Assembly: GCA_903813345.2 (NCBI GenBank)
Contig: CAIIXF020000005.1
Location: forward strand, 32,121,375 to 32,185,374
From: Owenia fusiformis
Lineage: Eukaryota; Annelida; Polychaeta; Sabellida; Oweniidae
DNA length: 64,000 nucleotides
Direction: 5' to 3'
Within the stretch, counting starts at the first letter, position 1. Every line of letters begins with the position of its first letter. A program made the position numbers and the translations under genes. Shown in pieces: positions 50,683-63,600 of this stretch. The notes beneath the pieces are model-generated. The model did no database searches. It saw only the letters and a list, made by a program, of their open reading frames with translations, and was not told where the DNA came from.

Positions 50683-53248
50683 CCGCCTTTTCAATAACAA
50701 ACACATGTTGATAATGCTGCAATAGTTAGAATATAGAGAGAATGAGGTAATATTACATGACGCACATGTATGTATATGTCTCATAGGCATTATGTGTGTC
50801 TAACTGAGATGTCATATGTGTTCCATGTATATGTATTATTGACTCAATATGTGTGTCTCATTTGACACAATAAATTTGTTAATATGTCTTATTTAATACA
50901 ATGTGTCACAAAGACAAGAGGCAATATTCAGGGATAGTGAAACCATGGTACATTACAATGAAGACTTGTTGATTTACAAAATATCTTCTATGGTTCAAAT
51001 AGGACTCAGATTCAGGCTTTTCAGCTAACATTTATCAAAGATATCATGACAACCGAGTATCTGTGAAATTTCTAGAGTCTTACAATCAAGTTTTAAGTCA
51101 ATCTGGGAAAGTTTTATGACTATTAATATAAGTTATTGGTAAAGTGATCCAGGTCAACAGATTGGTGTAACTGCTAATATAAAAATGATTGCGTCGAAAT
51201 TTCATATTTGATCTTGTTTGTTTATGTAAAAAGTTAGGTGCAATGATTATAATGCAATACTATATTATCACTATCTTGTAGGATTTTTGATAGATAACCT
51301 GTTTTAAACAATGTTTTTCTATCATTTAATGTACACTAAAACCTATGAAGTGGAACCCCTCTGTCAGTGAAACTCCTCATTAACTGGAACACTGTAAGTC
51401 CAGTTACCAGTGTAAAGTGAACCTCTAAATAGAACACCTCCTAAATGAAACACTATGTTGAGAGGAACAGTGTTACACTTATACAAGTTTGACTGTATTG
51501 GTGAGTGGAATCCTGTAGTTGTCTACTACTTAACGTTAATGTTCATCTCTGACACTGTCCACAATAAATAATAATGCATTGCTAATCCTTGTGCTGGTAT
51601 GCCTGATATTTTAGCTGGTTCACTAAGATTTTTTAAACATTAAGAAATTGCGACCTTTGAAATGCACAAGTATGTTAGTACATTTCAAATGTTTCAGAAA
51701 TCTCTCTCTATGGACTCTTACAGGCTTGTCATACTCAATTAGTATTTTGATTTTCAATCACTTCAAAACTTTGTAATCGAAGAAGTTAACTAAAATTAGT
51801 TAATACAAAGCCAGTAGAGGATTCAAGTGGGAACAACACACTTTTTGCATGTCCATTGTTGATATTTTATAAATCTAAGTTAAATAACATGTATTGTATG
51901 TGCCAATTCTCAATCCAGTTAGTCCAACATGTTGTTGATTCTCAAACCAATGGGCCTTTTCAATCCATTCCCTGTCAATTTTGCTACAACAAAGAAGCTA
52001 GGATATTTTGGCCAAATCCATGATGTTAAAGGTTGTGTGTATCAATGTTTAGCAAATTGTTTGGAAACAATGCTACCTACAATCTATGACATCATCAGTC
52101 TGAGCAATATATCGCCAATCCGACCAATATCCGAGGGTTGTCCCAGAAGTAATGCAGTATTTGCTCTAAAGTTATCAATACTTGATATTTTTCCATGAAA
52201 TGTTAAGTGAATGATCTTTGTAGATATTTTGATTATTCTACAATTCTACAGTTTCATTTCAATTAATAATACTATTTTGATGTTATAATTTGCACAACCC
52301 TCGTACCCTAGTTTATTAGTTATAGCAAAAAATGGCAGAGTTTATTGGAAACGTCTATTGGTTTAACATGTTGTCAATTACTGGAATTTAGATTGTGTCA
52401 GACTAGTGACAGCTGAATTATTGTACAGAAAATTGAATGTTTATATTTTTCTTGTAAGTATTTAATGCTTTTAATTTAAGAACATTTGAACATTTCCGAA
52501 GTAGAAAGCGCTATATTAACGAAATGCTGTATAGTCATATACAAAAGCACTGAGGGGTTGATATAAAATGTTGGAAAAATATGTCCAACATGTTATATTA
52601 TAAAACTAAAATATAATGTACACTTTATGATATTATATAATGATTTTATAAGTATTTATTGTGGACAAGAAAATCCCATTTTCACAGGAGAATCATGTCA
52701 AACACTTTCGTAATTGGAATGTAATGAAAAAAATATTGAAATGTCAAAATATTAATGTATATCTAGTAGAGACTATAACGTTTCCAAAGACAATTATACT
52801 ATAAAATGTATTTTAAAAAATCTATGAGAAATCCTGTTTAAATATTTTTATGTCACCTCAAAAAGTGGTGACATAATGTTAAATCTTCTGTTCTTCGATT
52901 CTTGCGTCGGTGTTAAGCACGCCTAACATGGAACTTATTTCTTGCAATATCAATAACCCAATAATAAGAAAAATGTCAAATTCAATCAATCAGTCAATTT
53001 TCACCGAAATAGACTTGAATAAGTAGGAGTCAAAGGGCAAAATAGAAAAGTCTCACCATCGACGACTGAATGGGTACAGCGTAACATTCATTTCAGCCGT
53101 TTAATACAAGGTCAGAAAAATATCAATTATTAAATTACATTTGAAAAACCGTCATATAAGAAAGTGTAATTTGCTTCTTTAAAGTTGTAAAGATGGCGCA
53201 CGAATCAATATTTATTGATAGAAGGTGATGATATTCTTCATATTCATT
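50683..53248. other. Intergenic sequence with repeat relics
   Basis: 51330-51500 is a decayed AGTAAAACCTG/ACAGT-type element (actaaaacctatgaagtgga ... caagtttgactgta) with gaacacctc motifs. 52850-52890 is a 5' fragment of the TGTCACC family (tatgtcacctcaaaaagtgg). An 89-codon frame at 51929-52198 has no recognised relative. Confidence 0.5.
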
Positions 53249-53625
53249 TAGAGTCCATTTCACTGCTTCATTTCGTCAGTAGAACGGCAAAAATAAGAAA
53301 TTGGGAGACCATTGTGCAATAATATATGGAAAAGTATATTCATAATGTACATGAATGACATTTGTATATCTTGGATTGCTTCTAGTTTGGCTTATAAAGT
53401 GTGTGGCCTCTTATATTTGGATGTTTCTCTGCCATGTTATTTTCAATAATATTAACATGGCTGAAATTCTTCAAATTACAAGACGGCACAGGCTTATTGC
53501 ACAAAAAACTAAAAAATCTGAAATATACAAATGAATATACTTTTCCATATATTATTGCACAATGGTCTCCCAATTTCTTATTTTTGCCGTTCTACTGACG
53601 AAATGAAGCAGTGAAATGGACTCTA
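53249..53625. repeat. Foldback element with 95 bp inverted arms
   Basis: Arm 53249-53343 (tagagtccatttcactgctt...) is repeated inverted at 53531-53625 with no difference seen; loop 187 bp. Transcription across it would give a long RNA hairpin. No coding content. Probably a MITE, although clear flanking duplications were not identified. Confidence 0.88.
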
Positions 53626-55665
53626 GTGTATCTCATATGAGTAGTCACATGAAATTCCTGGCATGTTAAATTATGATATTTCATCAACCTTTTCTTACTA
53701 ATGATGCCATTAGCGTCATGCAGTTAAGTTAAAAAAAATTACACTAAAGTTATTCAATTTAATAAAGTTCATTGGGGGTGGAGAAAATCCATCCTCTTAG
53801 CTAGATGCTAACTTATAGGAAGTCAAACTGCTTGTTCTAAGCTGTTATACTATGAACATTGATTTTCACCAACTAGTTCCTTTGTTGTTGTCACTTATAT
53901 TGGTACATTAACCTCCCACACGAAGGGGGTTGTAGCACGCTACATGGTACGCGAATGCAATGCCCCACTTACAAAAATGAATAAAAATGCCATTCTTATT
54001 TCGGAAACTCGTCCCCAATTATGTTCAGTGGTTTAAAACTATGATTTACTGATCTCTGGAAAACATAATGATATTTTACCCCAGAATTCAATAAATTATT
54101 ACAACTACCAGCAGACACGTGTGCGCGAACCCAAAAATTCTAAAACTTGGGAGAAGATCAGAAGCAGATTATGTTTGTCATCAAGGAGGATTGGCTCCCA
54201 GGATCGAAACTGGATATTTTCCAACAATGAAAACGTCGAAATGTCGTTATTTTCTGAAATTAAAACCGACTATAAATTCAAAATAAACAATTCAAAAGAA
54301 TCGAACAAATATTTCTTGTGAGCTTTTTTTCGTTATGAAATAAGACCAGAATTCACGATTCAAATGTAGAAGTGAACAAAATTGTGGCTGTTTGAATTCG
54401 AATTTTATATCACGACATGTATGAACACCATATATGGGACAGAATATCGATGTTGCACTCCTCTGGGAGTTAATCCTCCTTGGTTTGTCATGTTCAAAAC
54501 TAAACGTGTAACACGAGTAGTTTCTAGCCAATCGTATGAAGTATGAAGACCACAGTACTGTACATTCGTGGAGTTGATGGGATATATACGTTCATTGCAG
54601 TCAGAACCTACGTCTCGGATGCTTTATCCGAAATTTTCCACGGCATCAGTGTTGTCATTCCTTTGTCCCCTTGGGAACGCAGTCACGCAGTCCCATTTCA
54701 AGCATTATTCATAGGATTGACCGTTTTTGCAAGATCTTAGATGACCAATGTCACGGGATCATGCCATTAGGATGACATTTGCATTCTACACGATGATTTC
54801 GATAATTTGTTGATGTTCAATGCTTTTTGACTGTGGTTATTGTTCATAAATGATATAAATATATATCTTACAATGAGTACATATAATATCAAGTATTAAG
54901 TTTGGAAATATTTTCCATCTGAATCAGAAACATTAGTGGACCTAGTATTGAACCTTGATGCACTCAGGTAGTTTTGGCGACCGGTCGGTGACTTAAAGGA
55001 GAATGAATGGTGACAGCAGAGAGACTTGTCCAAAATTTATGCTTTAAGATGACGTAATTGGGGGGCATGTACAATCAAATTCTTCAGCTAATCCACAATA
55101 CCGGGAACACATCCTATCATGGTACATATAAGAACCGTCGTTAATTATACTTTGAGAATTTGGAAAATTTGGATTATCGTTAGTAAAGGGGTCCTTCGGG
55201 GATGTATATCTTATGTTGGTCTAGTATGTGGATCACAATGTTTTCATTAACTTATAGAATTGGAAGTGTAACAAAACAAATTTTACTTTTAAAGACAACA
55301 TAAACATTTTATTTTCAATACAGAGCATTGAGTAAGTGGTACAAACTACTAGTGCAATACCACAAATAGGTACCACAATTCCGTTTTTACATCATTTCAT
55401 TCTGAACAGATCAAAATGGAATATTATAATAAATATTAATAAATACATAAATAGTGCCTGATTTTTAATGGAAGTATATAAACAGGCTTTCAATAATTTA
55501 AGTAGATAATCAGGGTTCTACGTTATACACAGCTGGAGGTACTCTTCGTTCACTTTTCAACACTGCTTTCTTTGATCCCTATGAGTATTCTTGGTGTGCT
55601 AATATACAACATATTTGGGGATCGAGTCTAAATATCAATGTCCATTTTTCGCGAAACTGATAGTC
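53626..55665. other. Intergenic sequence, nothing recognised
   Basis: Frames at 54121-54321 and 54543-54740 have no family resemblance or convincing splice context. Confidence 0.4.
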
Positions 55666-55767
55666 TAGCTACAAGTCCTTGTGACCCCCCCCCCCTACAT
55701 ACCTCCCCGTGTCTGTGTGAGATGTATGTAGTCAATTAGGGGGGGGGTCACAGGGTCTTGTAGCTAC
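55666..55767. repeat. Small foldback (about 100 bp) with C-run/G-run arms
   Basis: tagctacaagtccttgtgac plus a C run pairs with a G run plus gtcacagggtcttgtagcta. Likely a MITE. Confidence 0.7.
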
Positions 55768-56690
55768 TTAATAGAGGCTCAGATCACCTCGGTTGCCAAT
55801 ATTCTTTGCTTTGAAACCTGTCTTTAGTTTTTACCCTCGCCCTTCACTCAAATAGCTTCGCAAAAAAGACTCATTGATATTTGATACGATCCCTTACATT
55901 CATGATAAACGTTAGTCACCAAACGTACAAAAATAAATACTTTAATTGCAGAACTCTATCTCATATTATAAATACGCGGGCAATAAATAAATAAAATAAT
56001 TTATCGATAATAATATGTACATCTATGGCATGCGGCACCCTCTTATATATACGTTATTATTCTACATTAGAATTCTATCTAACTTGCGCCTAGTGAATTT
56101 ACACGTGTTGCGGCTACAACCTAAATTGGCTTAGTCTATGATTCAGCTACTAATTGGAGTTGCATCTACATGTTAATTAAAATATAACGTTAGTCATATT
56201 TTCTATTTTCCTAAATCGTACAGCTGGATTTCTCCAAGCGCCATGATGTCAAAGCAACCCACCTTATGATTCAGTTTCATCTATTCAGTTAATTTGCAAA
56301 ATACAGTCATTATTGCATCATCATTGCATCACAAGTTATTTGTCAAGATGCCCTTAGTGCTATGACTGAGCGTTGTTGTTAACAATTCCCTTTGGTTATT
56401 TTTCACAATGCTATTCATTACCAATGTTGAAATGAACCTTAACATTGTGCGTTGGAGCCCCGGGATCGGGGCCAATAACAATTCACGAAGTGTCACTTCA
56501 CTACACAATTGCAGGGAATCATTGCTGCGTGGGGGCAGTGTAATTGTTACATTGTTTCTACATATATAAATTCATTGAATCTCTTCGGGCATTTCCGTCA
56601 AGCTTACAAAACTAAAAAGGCATCATTATTTCAGAGTTGTCGGTGGGCATTTTCGAATTAAGTCATTATTAACTTATTTTTGGCATGATC
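55768..56690. other. Intergenic sequence downstream of the P450
   Basis: AT-rich, nothing recognised. Confidence 0.4.
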
Positions 56691-56693
56691 AAT

Positions 56694-56699
56694 TTTATT
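56694..56699 (-). terminator. Possible polyadenylation signal of the P450 gene
   Basis: AATAAA on the - strand about 335 bases after the stop. It is the nearest canonical hexamer seen downstream; not otherwise supported. Confidence 0.3.
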
Positions 56700-57032
56700 T
56701 ACTTACATAACTTATACGCAGGATAGTCTGTAGTAGACTGCTGGTATAAATGTGTTTGTGAAACCGGTATTGGCTGGACTTCTATTATGTACTTTTACCG
56801 TATATATGATCTACTTTAACTGATATGATATATTTTACATGTGAGACTATAATAAATAAATTACTAACTAAATAACTTACTTCCTAACTAACTACTAACT
56901 AACTGTTCGCATTCTGAGCTTCTTCAAGTTTCAGACGCACGAGGAGTTCACTCAGTAAATGGAGCATCTTCAAAATGTAAACAATAATAAATATGAACGA
57001 GATTACTGTATGGTGGATTTTAGTGGCTAGCT

Positions 57033-57323
57033 TCATTCTAAGCACAAAGTCCTTCTGTTTGACAATTCTCTGTACCTAATTTGAACATCTTTCTTTGGTG
57101 GGATGATTTCATGTCCATGATACTGGAAGTCTAATTCTGCCTTCTCTCCTTCCAAATGTTCAAACTCAAATCGATTTAGCATGTACAGCACGAACCATTT
57201 TAACTGTATCAAAGCGTATCTCTTGCCTGGACAAAGTGAGCCGAATCCTATGATTGGATGTTTGATCTCGGCTCCATTTTTGTCGTGAAATTTAGCGTCA
57301 ATGAATCGATCGTACTTGAATTC
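57033..57323 (-). CDS. P450 coding exon 4: heme-binding loop and C-terminus
   Basis: Acceptor atatttgcag before 57323; stop at 57033-57035. Residues 388-483: EFKYDRFIDAKFHDKNGAEI, then KHPIIGFGSLCPGKRYALIQ. Cys418 is the presumed heme ligand. The expected aromatic at -7 and Gly at -4 are replaced by Ile and Phe; equivalently, the loop between FGS and the Cys is three residues shorter than in CYP39A1. The rest (LKWFVLYMLNRFEFEHLEGE, IIPPKKDVQIRYR) is normal for the family. Confidence 0.93.
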   Translation of the reverse strand, partial: EFKYDRFIDAKFHDKNGAEIKHPIIGFGSLCPGKRYALIQLKWFVLYMLNRFEFEHLEGEKAELDFQYHGHEIIPPKKDVQIRYRELSNRRTLCLE

Positions 57324-60300
57324 CTGCAAATATAAGACAATTTTACATTAGAGTTGTTTTAAAACATAGTTCTGCAAAATAGTTATCACTAGTGTTTGAA
57401 TAATTAAATTAATCAGTAATTTTTATATATTTCAGCCTTATAATTTGTTATAAAGTTGTGTTCTTAATTAACAACAGTGGGACTTACGTTGGGATTTTCG
57501 AAGACTTCTGGATCTTTGTGTAAAGCTGGGGGATAGATGGCAACCCTATCACCGTCTCTGATTAAATGCTTACTGCCATCACTCAAAGTATACCATGTAT
57601 CACCATTAACGTATCGCACCATAAACACACCACTGGACAAGCGGAAAGTCTCCTGAACAATGCTCTCTGGAAATAAAAGACAAATTGTTAGTGAACACCA
57701 GGGAGTAATGATGGTACTACCAGACGCCACAGATATTTAAATGATATACGCGGGTGCCGAGCAACCGAGACTAGACTACTGGTAGTTGGTCGAGAAAATA
57801 CATGATAGGCGAGAAGAAATCAATGAAACACATTGACAGATACTCAATAATTGCAACACTTTCTTCGGTTTCTGTCTAACCATCAGCTAATGTTAGTAGT
57901 ATTTTACACATTTAAAAGGAAGAGTTAGACTGGTTGACTAGACCATAAGATCCACAGACGGGTGGTTTAGGGGAACTCATTATATAAGGTAAAATCAATT
58001 TTCGTAATTAATATGTACATACCTAATACCGGAAGTCGTTCAAGCTCATGTGTAGTAATGGACACATCCTCTTCTGTGGAGTTATTGTTACTTGATTTAG
58101 CATAAACCATATCGTCGATCTCCTCCATTATAGCGCCGTAGGCTTCGGGATGCTGAAGGATGTATTCGAGTACCCAGAAACCCACGCGGAAGGTGTTGTA
58201 GTTAACATGAAGATACACAAGATTGTGCCCGATAATTTCGGAATCTGTCTGGTCAAGATCTTGGAGCATCTTGATGGCCGTTCGCATGTACTCAGAAATG
58301 TCGTCGCGCTTTATCAGCTCATCTGGTGTCGGCTGTTGCACCAACCCCTCTAGTGCTTTACATGCTTGTGGGAACATCTTTCTTGGTAGACCCAGCCAAA
58401 GAAAGTTGAAGTATTTATGATAGACTTCAAAGTCATGATACATTTTTAGAGTGTTCACTTCGGCTCTACCGAAGAGAGTTTGATAAAGAGAGTCGAACAT
58501 TGTTTTAGCACAAAAGAGACGCAGTCCATCCTGACTCCATTCATCTTTGTTACATATTAAGTTTTCCTCTGTTGCTAAATGTACATTGTTGACAAAGTTT
58601 TGGACACTGTTTGCCATGTAGTTACCGCGCACCATTTTTGAGGCTCCTTTGATGAGCTTTTGAGAGTCTTTCAATTCGAAGGAAAACACATTCATGTTCA
58701 CCTGTTTTTGTATGGGATCAAAATCGAACTCTTTCTGCTTATGGAATGATTCGTACGCATGAGGGTCCATAACAATCGTAAGATGTTGATTCAGGAGACG
58801 GATAGTAAAGATGTTGCCAAGGGTCTTCTTGCACTTGTGCAAGAATTCTACGGCGTGTGTGTTAAACTCCTCCCCGTTTCCCCACAAAAAGTGTCCATCG
58901 GCGATGGTAGGCTCTCCCGGCCGTCTGAAAATATATGATTAACATGATTAACTTAAATGTTTGCTCCCAGCTTTCGTCAGAGCACTATATTTGGCCGCCT
59001 TGTTATAACATTAATTAAATGCTTAGACAAAAGCAAACGGTATCAAATTGAATAATTAATATAAAACTAACGTTTATTTGGAACATGACGTCATATTTAT
59101 TCAAGAGGTGTTAGTCTTTTAGATTGACGAGGTAAACTATGCAATTATACACATCAACCGAATGTATGCTTATGAATTGGAAAACTTTCCTATGGCAAAA
59201 CTAGAGACTGATATAATTGCAATCCAATACAGTCTTATCATAATTCAGCGTGGGCTGACGTATGTAAATGAAATGAAGGACAACAAACGAATTGTTAGTG
59301 AAACACCTGACCGTGACCTTCGTTAGCTGCATGGGTGTTTTGTCAAACCTTCAATGACGATTATTCCATTAATTTCAAATCAACAGGATAGTTTTACAAA
59401 TAACATGTCAAGTTGTTTTTCGACCTTATTACATTTCACTCAATTCGATTAACAAGTTGATAATTATATTTTGTCTGGCCATCGAAGGTAACTTGAAATC
59501 AAAAGTCGGCCTAAATAAGATTTTTTGACAGCATGATCTCAGCAAAAAACCAAGGACACGATTGCTCAATAATTATCTTGATAGATGTTAAAAACATGAT
59601 ATAAAAACACACCTTTGTTCAATATACAAGTCGATCTTTGTCATAAATTGATTTGTTGTTAAGTATAGGCTACTAGGCCTACATGGTAGTCAGTGAGAGG
59701 AAATGAAAAGTGATTAGAGCCGAAATGACTTTAAAAGCCTTCTGGGGCAGTTGTCTGCCATTATGATGCATTTACTATTAATTAGAGGCATAGTCTTTGA
59801 ACTATGACTTAAATAGGTAAAATGACGGAGTGGTGAGATAGTATTGGAGATGCCTCCAGAGAAAAGCGCTGACATCAGAGCATCGTGGTCGCAAGTATAA
59901 TCTCGACGTTACGGCACCGCTTGCCCCCAGCACAAAACTAGTAGTGGTAAAGACCAGATCGAGCCGTGTTAATGGTGCAAGTAGACAATTTGCCCCTGGG
60001 AATTAACTAGCAAGGTGGTAGCATTACGGAACATACAAACATCTTGACATAAAAAAAAGTAATTTTCAATAACTGCTTTTCTTGATATCAAACTGCATTT
60101 ACTCTCGAACGTTAATAATTAATTTTTTCTTTGAGAGCTAACAAAAAGTTTTTGCTCTAAAATCGTAAACAGTATTTCTAAGTCGCTTAATTGGATTTAC
60201 CAGAGCTCTGAATAAATCGTGGAGTATGATGATTCAAAGATCAGAAACTAGAACCGAAAACGGTCTTGCCGATAGGGACTTTGCCTCAATTTGTAACTTA

Positions 60301-60547
60301 TTTCTTATTCAATTGATTTCATCTGATCAGCTGTTCATAGATAACACCCAACTTATAAAGTATAGAGTTCAAAGAGCAACCTTATGTCAAGTTGAAGAAT
60401 TAGACATTTTCATAAAAAGTTTGTAACTTAAAAATTAATGTAAAATTAAACTGCTTAATTAACTTACCTCTTTCTGTAGAATATTTTGAAGTAAGCCCCT
60501 ATAAGTGTTACGGACAGTAGAGCTGCAAGCCACATAAATACGGCCAT
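57033..60547 (-). CDS. CYP7/CYP8/CYP39-like cytochrome P450, full gene span (4 coding exons)
   Basis: Microsomal heme monooxygenase. The family in vertebrates hydroxylates sterols (CYP7A1, CYP7B1, CYP8B1, CYP39A1) or isomerises prostaglandin H2 (CYP8A1); substrate here unknown. Coding exons on the - strand: 60547-60468, 58924-58023, 57666-57488, 57323-57033. Phases join to 483 residues (family 470-506). Visible: N-terminal anchor at 2-20, hinge RRPGEP at 27-32, I-helix around 256-280 without the usual acid-Thr pair (as in CYP7/CYP8), ExxR as ETFR at 333-336, DRF at 392-394, heme cysteine Cys418 in CPGKRYAL. The best remembered match is CYP7B1: LPVLESIVQETFRLSS, DGDRVAIYPPALHKDPEVFE and FKYDRFID all have close counterparts. 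Odd: the Cys loop departs from the FxxGxxxC consensus. Convergent with the kinase gene. Confidence 0.92.
57488..57666 (-). CDS. P450 coding exon 3: K helix (ExxR)
   Basis: Acceptor ttatttccag, donor gtaagt. Residues 328-387: ESIVQETFRLSSGVFMVRYV, then DGSKHLIRDGDRVAIYPPAL and HKDPEVFENPN. The ExxR pair is Glu333-Arg336. Very close to the same segment of CYP7B1. Confidence 0.95.
58023..58924 (-). CDS. P450 coding exon 2: helices A to J
   Basis: Acceptor atattttcag (minus strand) before 58924; donor gtatgt after 58023. Encodes residues 27 (split codon) to 327. Begins RRPGEPTIADGHFLWGNGEE, contains LGNIFTIRLLNQHLTIVMDP (beta1), W156, and the I-helix region HNLVYLHVNYNTFRVGFW followed by HPEAYGAIMEEID, which matches HPEAMAAVRDEID of CYP7B1. 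The I-helix is one residue shorter than in CYP7B1 and lacks the conserved acid-Thr, as in this family. Ends RLPVL plus one base. Confidence 0.93.
58925..60467 (-). other. Intron 1 of the P450 gene
   Basis: No exon or clear repeat seen; a 66-codon + strand frame at 60226-60426 is not credible. Confidence 0.45.
60468..60547 (-). CDS. P450 coding exon 1: signal anchor
   Basis: ATG at 60547, donor gtaagt immediately below 60468, exits phase 2. Encodes MAVFMWLAALLSVTLIGAYF then KIFYRK: one hydrophobic span followed by positive charge, a typical ER anchor with the catalytic domain cytosolic. A possible 5' UTR acceptor (ttattacag) ends at 60604, suggesting a further non-coding exon upstream. Confidence 0.88.
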
Positions 60548-60603
60548 CCTAGTTGAGAAGTTCGGAGAGACTGGCAGGTAGTTTGATGAGCGCAAAAGCT
60601 GAA

Positions 60604-63600
60604 CTGTAATAAAAAACACGATGTTCTTTTATATGTACAACTCAATTATATCAGATATGACAGATAACGACCAATCAGAGTACACATCTAATTGCCACAC
60701 GTTTTAAACGAGTCGACTACTTTGTCACAATTCACACCATATTCGATACAAAGAGTAAATTTTGTAATTTTGATTAAATTACCCACTGCCTTGGCGTAAA
60801 GAGAACACTTAGCAAGCAGTTATCACGTACGTCCAGTTAATCTTTCTAATACTTCTTTACCCCCTCGACGTTAATTTTTGAAACCGTTTCTTTCTTCAAA
60901 TGTTGGCCCTTGCAGGTTTTACCGATCGTTTATTTAAATGACGATTTGGATTCTTGAATGCCAGGGAAATGGAGGTATATGCAATACTAGGAACATAAAC
61001 AATAGTGTCAAGGTGAAATCGAGCACCAAACTTCCTTTCTGGTAAAACATCTATAAATATATCACTCAGATGACAGAATTAACCGCAATACATACTATAT
61101 TTTCTAAGCTTATATATTTCCGCGTTACTCTTTGACCCCAATAAAAGAAAACACATGTAGGTCTCAAAAACATACAACGAATCCTCTTTAACTGTTATTT
61201 ATGTGAAGTAATGTCAGAAAAGTGAAAAGAAATTGCAGCGAGCGCATGTCAAAGGGAACCTTGGGAAACGCAGACGCGTCAACTAGCTGGGGAGCCCGAT
61301 TCGGCGCTCTTCCCAATGACCACATAATTGCTATAACTCATGGGGTTGAACTTCCATTTACGCAAAACATTAAAATGTTATTTAGTCATTAGCTTTGATC
61401 GATCCCTACTATGATTTTCTGATGTGACAGTTGATCATTCGCGACATTGCCCTTCATTTCCCGTGGACTCTAGCCAACAGTTGACATTTGGTTTGTCATG
61501 TCAGATTCAGATTAGGGCAAAATAAGTGAAAGGCTTGCTGCTGGGAACAGCCACTCCACAAACAGGACAGGATCGGAAGATATAGTATTCATAAGTCATT
61601 CATTATGTAACTTATTATGACAACAGCCCAACAAGAGAATGACAATTTGCAATTTATGGTTATGTGCATTCATCTTTTTTTATACCAATTCATACTGATC
61701 TAGTTACATAGGGTTGCTGAGACAATGGAGTGTTTTCATTTTGAAAAAATAGTGATAAATGAGTATAAATGATGCGTCACGACCAATGACTCGATGGTCA
61801 GTCAATGGCCTCAAGGTTGTGCTGCAATATGACACGTTCCATTTTTAATTGAAACAACATTTACTATTGCCTGATTAAAGAGACAAGTACTAATTACAAA
61901 AGTTCTTGGAATGAGCATGTCTATAATTAACATTACAATTGTGTAATGCTAGAATAAAATCATTTGCCACCACCTCTTCAAATACTCAACTCCTACTTTG
62001 CAGCTATTTTCGGGGCGATTTTTAAAGGTCGCCCTGCATGATAGGAAATCATTGGCATATTAAAAAAAAACTCCGGACGTTTCTAAATTGTGCTCGCCCA
62101 GAATTCCTAATCACTATATTCATAATATTTTTTTTAATGTTTTTGATGCTTTTAAATCATGAGTGCTGGTCGTAGGCGTCCGGTATAATAATGCTTGAAA
62201 TGGAGTAAGAGCTACTAATAAAATTAATTATAACAAGGTAATTTTTGTCCCTTCAAACTTCACAACAGCTCTCCATTGGTAATAACATGAAACTAAAACC
62301 ACGGAACTACACCCAATTTGGAACAAGGAATGTCAGGAGAAACCACCTGTATTATTGTTGATCCAAAATAAAGAAAATTTATCTAAAATATTAATATTCG
62401 ATATCCCTCAAGTGGTGGTCTAACCAATATTTCTATTTATAACCAACACTGTTGAGATTTAATTATATAGCAATTACCAGGCTCAGTATCTACCAGCTCA
62501 AATTGTCCATGATAAAAGAGCCGTGAAGTGATGTCAAAATGAATGATTCATTGATACAGTTTTGGTCCAGCTGCGTAATTACATTATCTATACGTTACTT
62601 TTTTCCTCCCAATTATTAGTAATCTCGTAATCATCAAATATAATGCGCCCATCCTATCAGAGCTGAAAGCAATATGGGATCTCATTTCTTTCTGTTTCTG
62701 TTTTTCTACATAACACTGTATTTTACGTGGCCTAAGTTCTATTTAGCTATCCACCGGTGTCTGCTAGTATAGTGCCTCACATACAAGAGTATATACAAGC
62801 GGAATACTGATGAAATATATTATTTTAAGGCTTCAAGGAATTTCACTTGTGTGGCCATTCGTCATTGTTTTTCCACCAATGACCTGGCTAAAAGCATAAC
62901 GGAAAGCTCAAATTATAGGCTCAAATGTACATTACATTACATACAAATTATCAGGAAGTGGTTTTGATTGAGATATCTTATAAACCTAAGTAAATTTACT
63001 AGGCGATACCATATTATTCTTGACTTTATCGATACCATATGAATACTGTAACTTGAAACTGTATGTTTAAGATATTGGTTCAAGGTTCGAAGTCAATTGT
63101 TTAAAATTTTTCAAGTTGTAATCAATGAAATGATTGAAATGGGCAAGGTGCGGCATATAAAAGAGATACAAGAATTTAGACATAAGTAGATTGCGTTTTA
63201 GTTTCATGAGTTCATCTCCCAATATGTCAAGTATTACGTTAAGTGGATCTCGATATCTCGGTATATATATTTCAACTCTTTTTTCTTTCATTCATTAACA
63301 TGTTTAGTCTAGGTAGCTGCAAAATCTGTTGACATTAATGACAGAATCGAAAGTCCCACCGATCTCCCACTCAACTTCTTTAATTAAAAAAATCAATTAG
63401 TAAGTAAGCCTTTAATTCAGGCGATCCTTTGAATAGCAGCGTAAACATGTATACCTATACTATATTTATTGGTAAACTATAGAATAAGCTACAATTTGGT
63501 TTTGATTTGCATTATGCCTTCATATACATGAGTGATGTTTTCATCTTCCAAGACAGGGTAACCCATAGCAAAGAAGTCTTGTAAACAGTATAATGAATGA

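Noticed and set aside
49098-50790. Minus-strand open frames of 204-319 codons
   Set aside because: They are the three frames of a 34 bp minisatellite without stop codons, overlapping one another and lacking any domain or splice context.
57773-58022. Possible extension of the P450 exon past LPVL
   Set aside because: The continued reading (GMYILITKIDF) has no family similarity, whereas splicing at gtatgt restores LPVLESIVQETFRLSS exactly.
58150-58420. Plus-strand frames of 65-67 codons
   Set aside because: They are antisense shadows of the large P450 exon.
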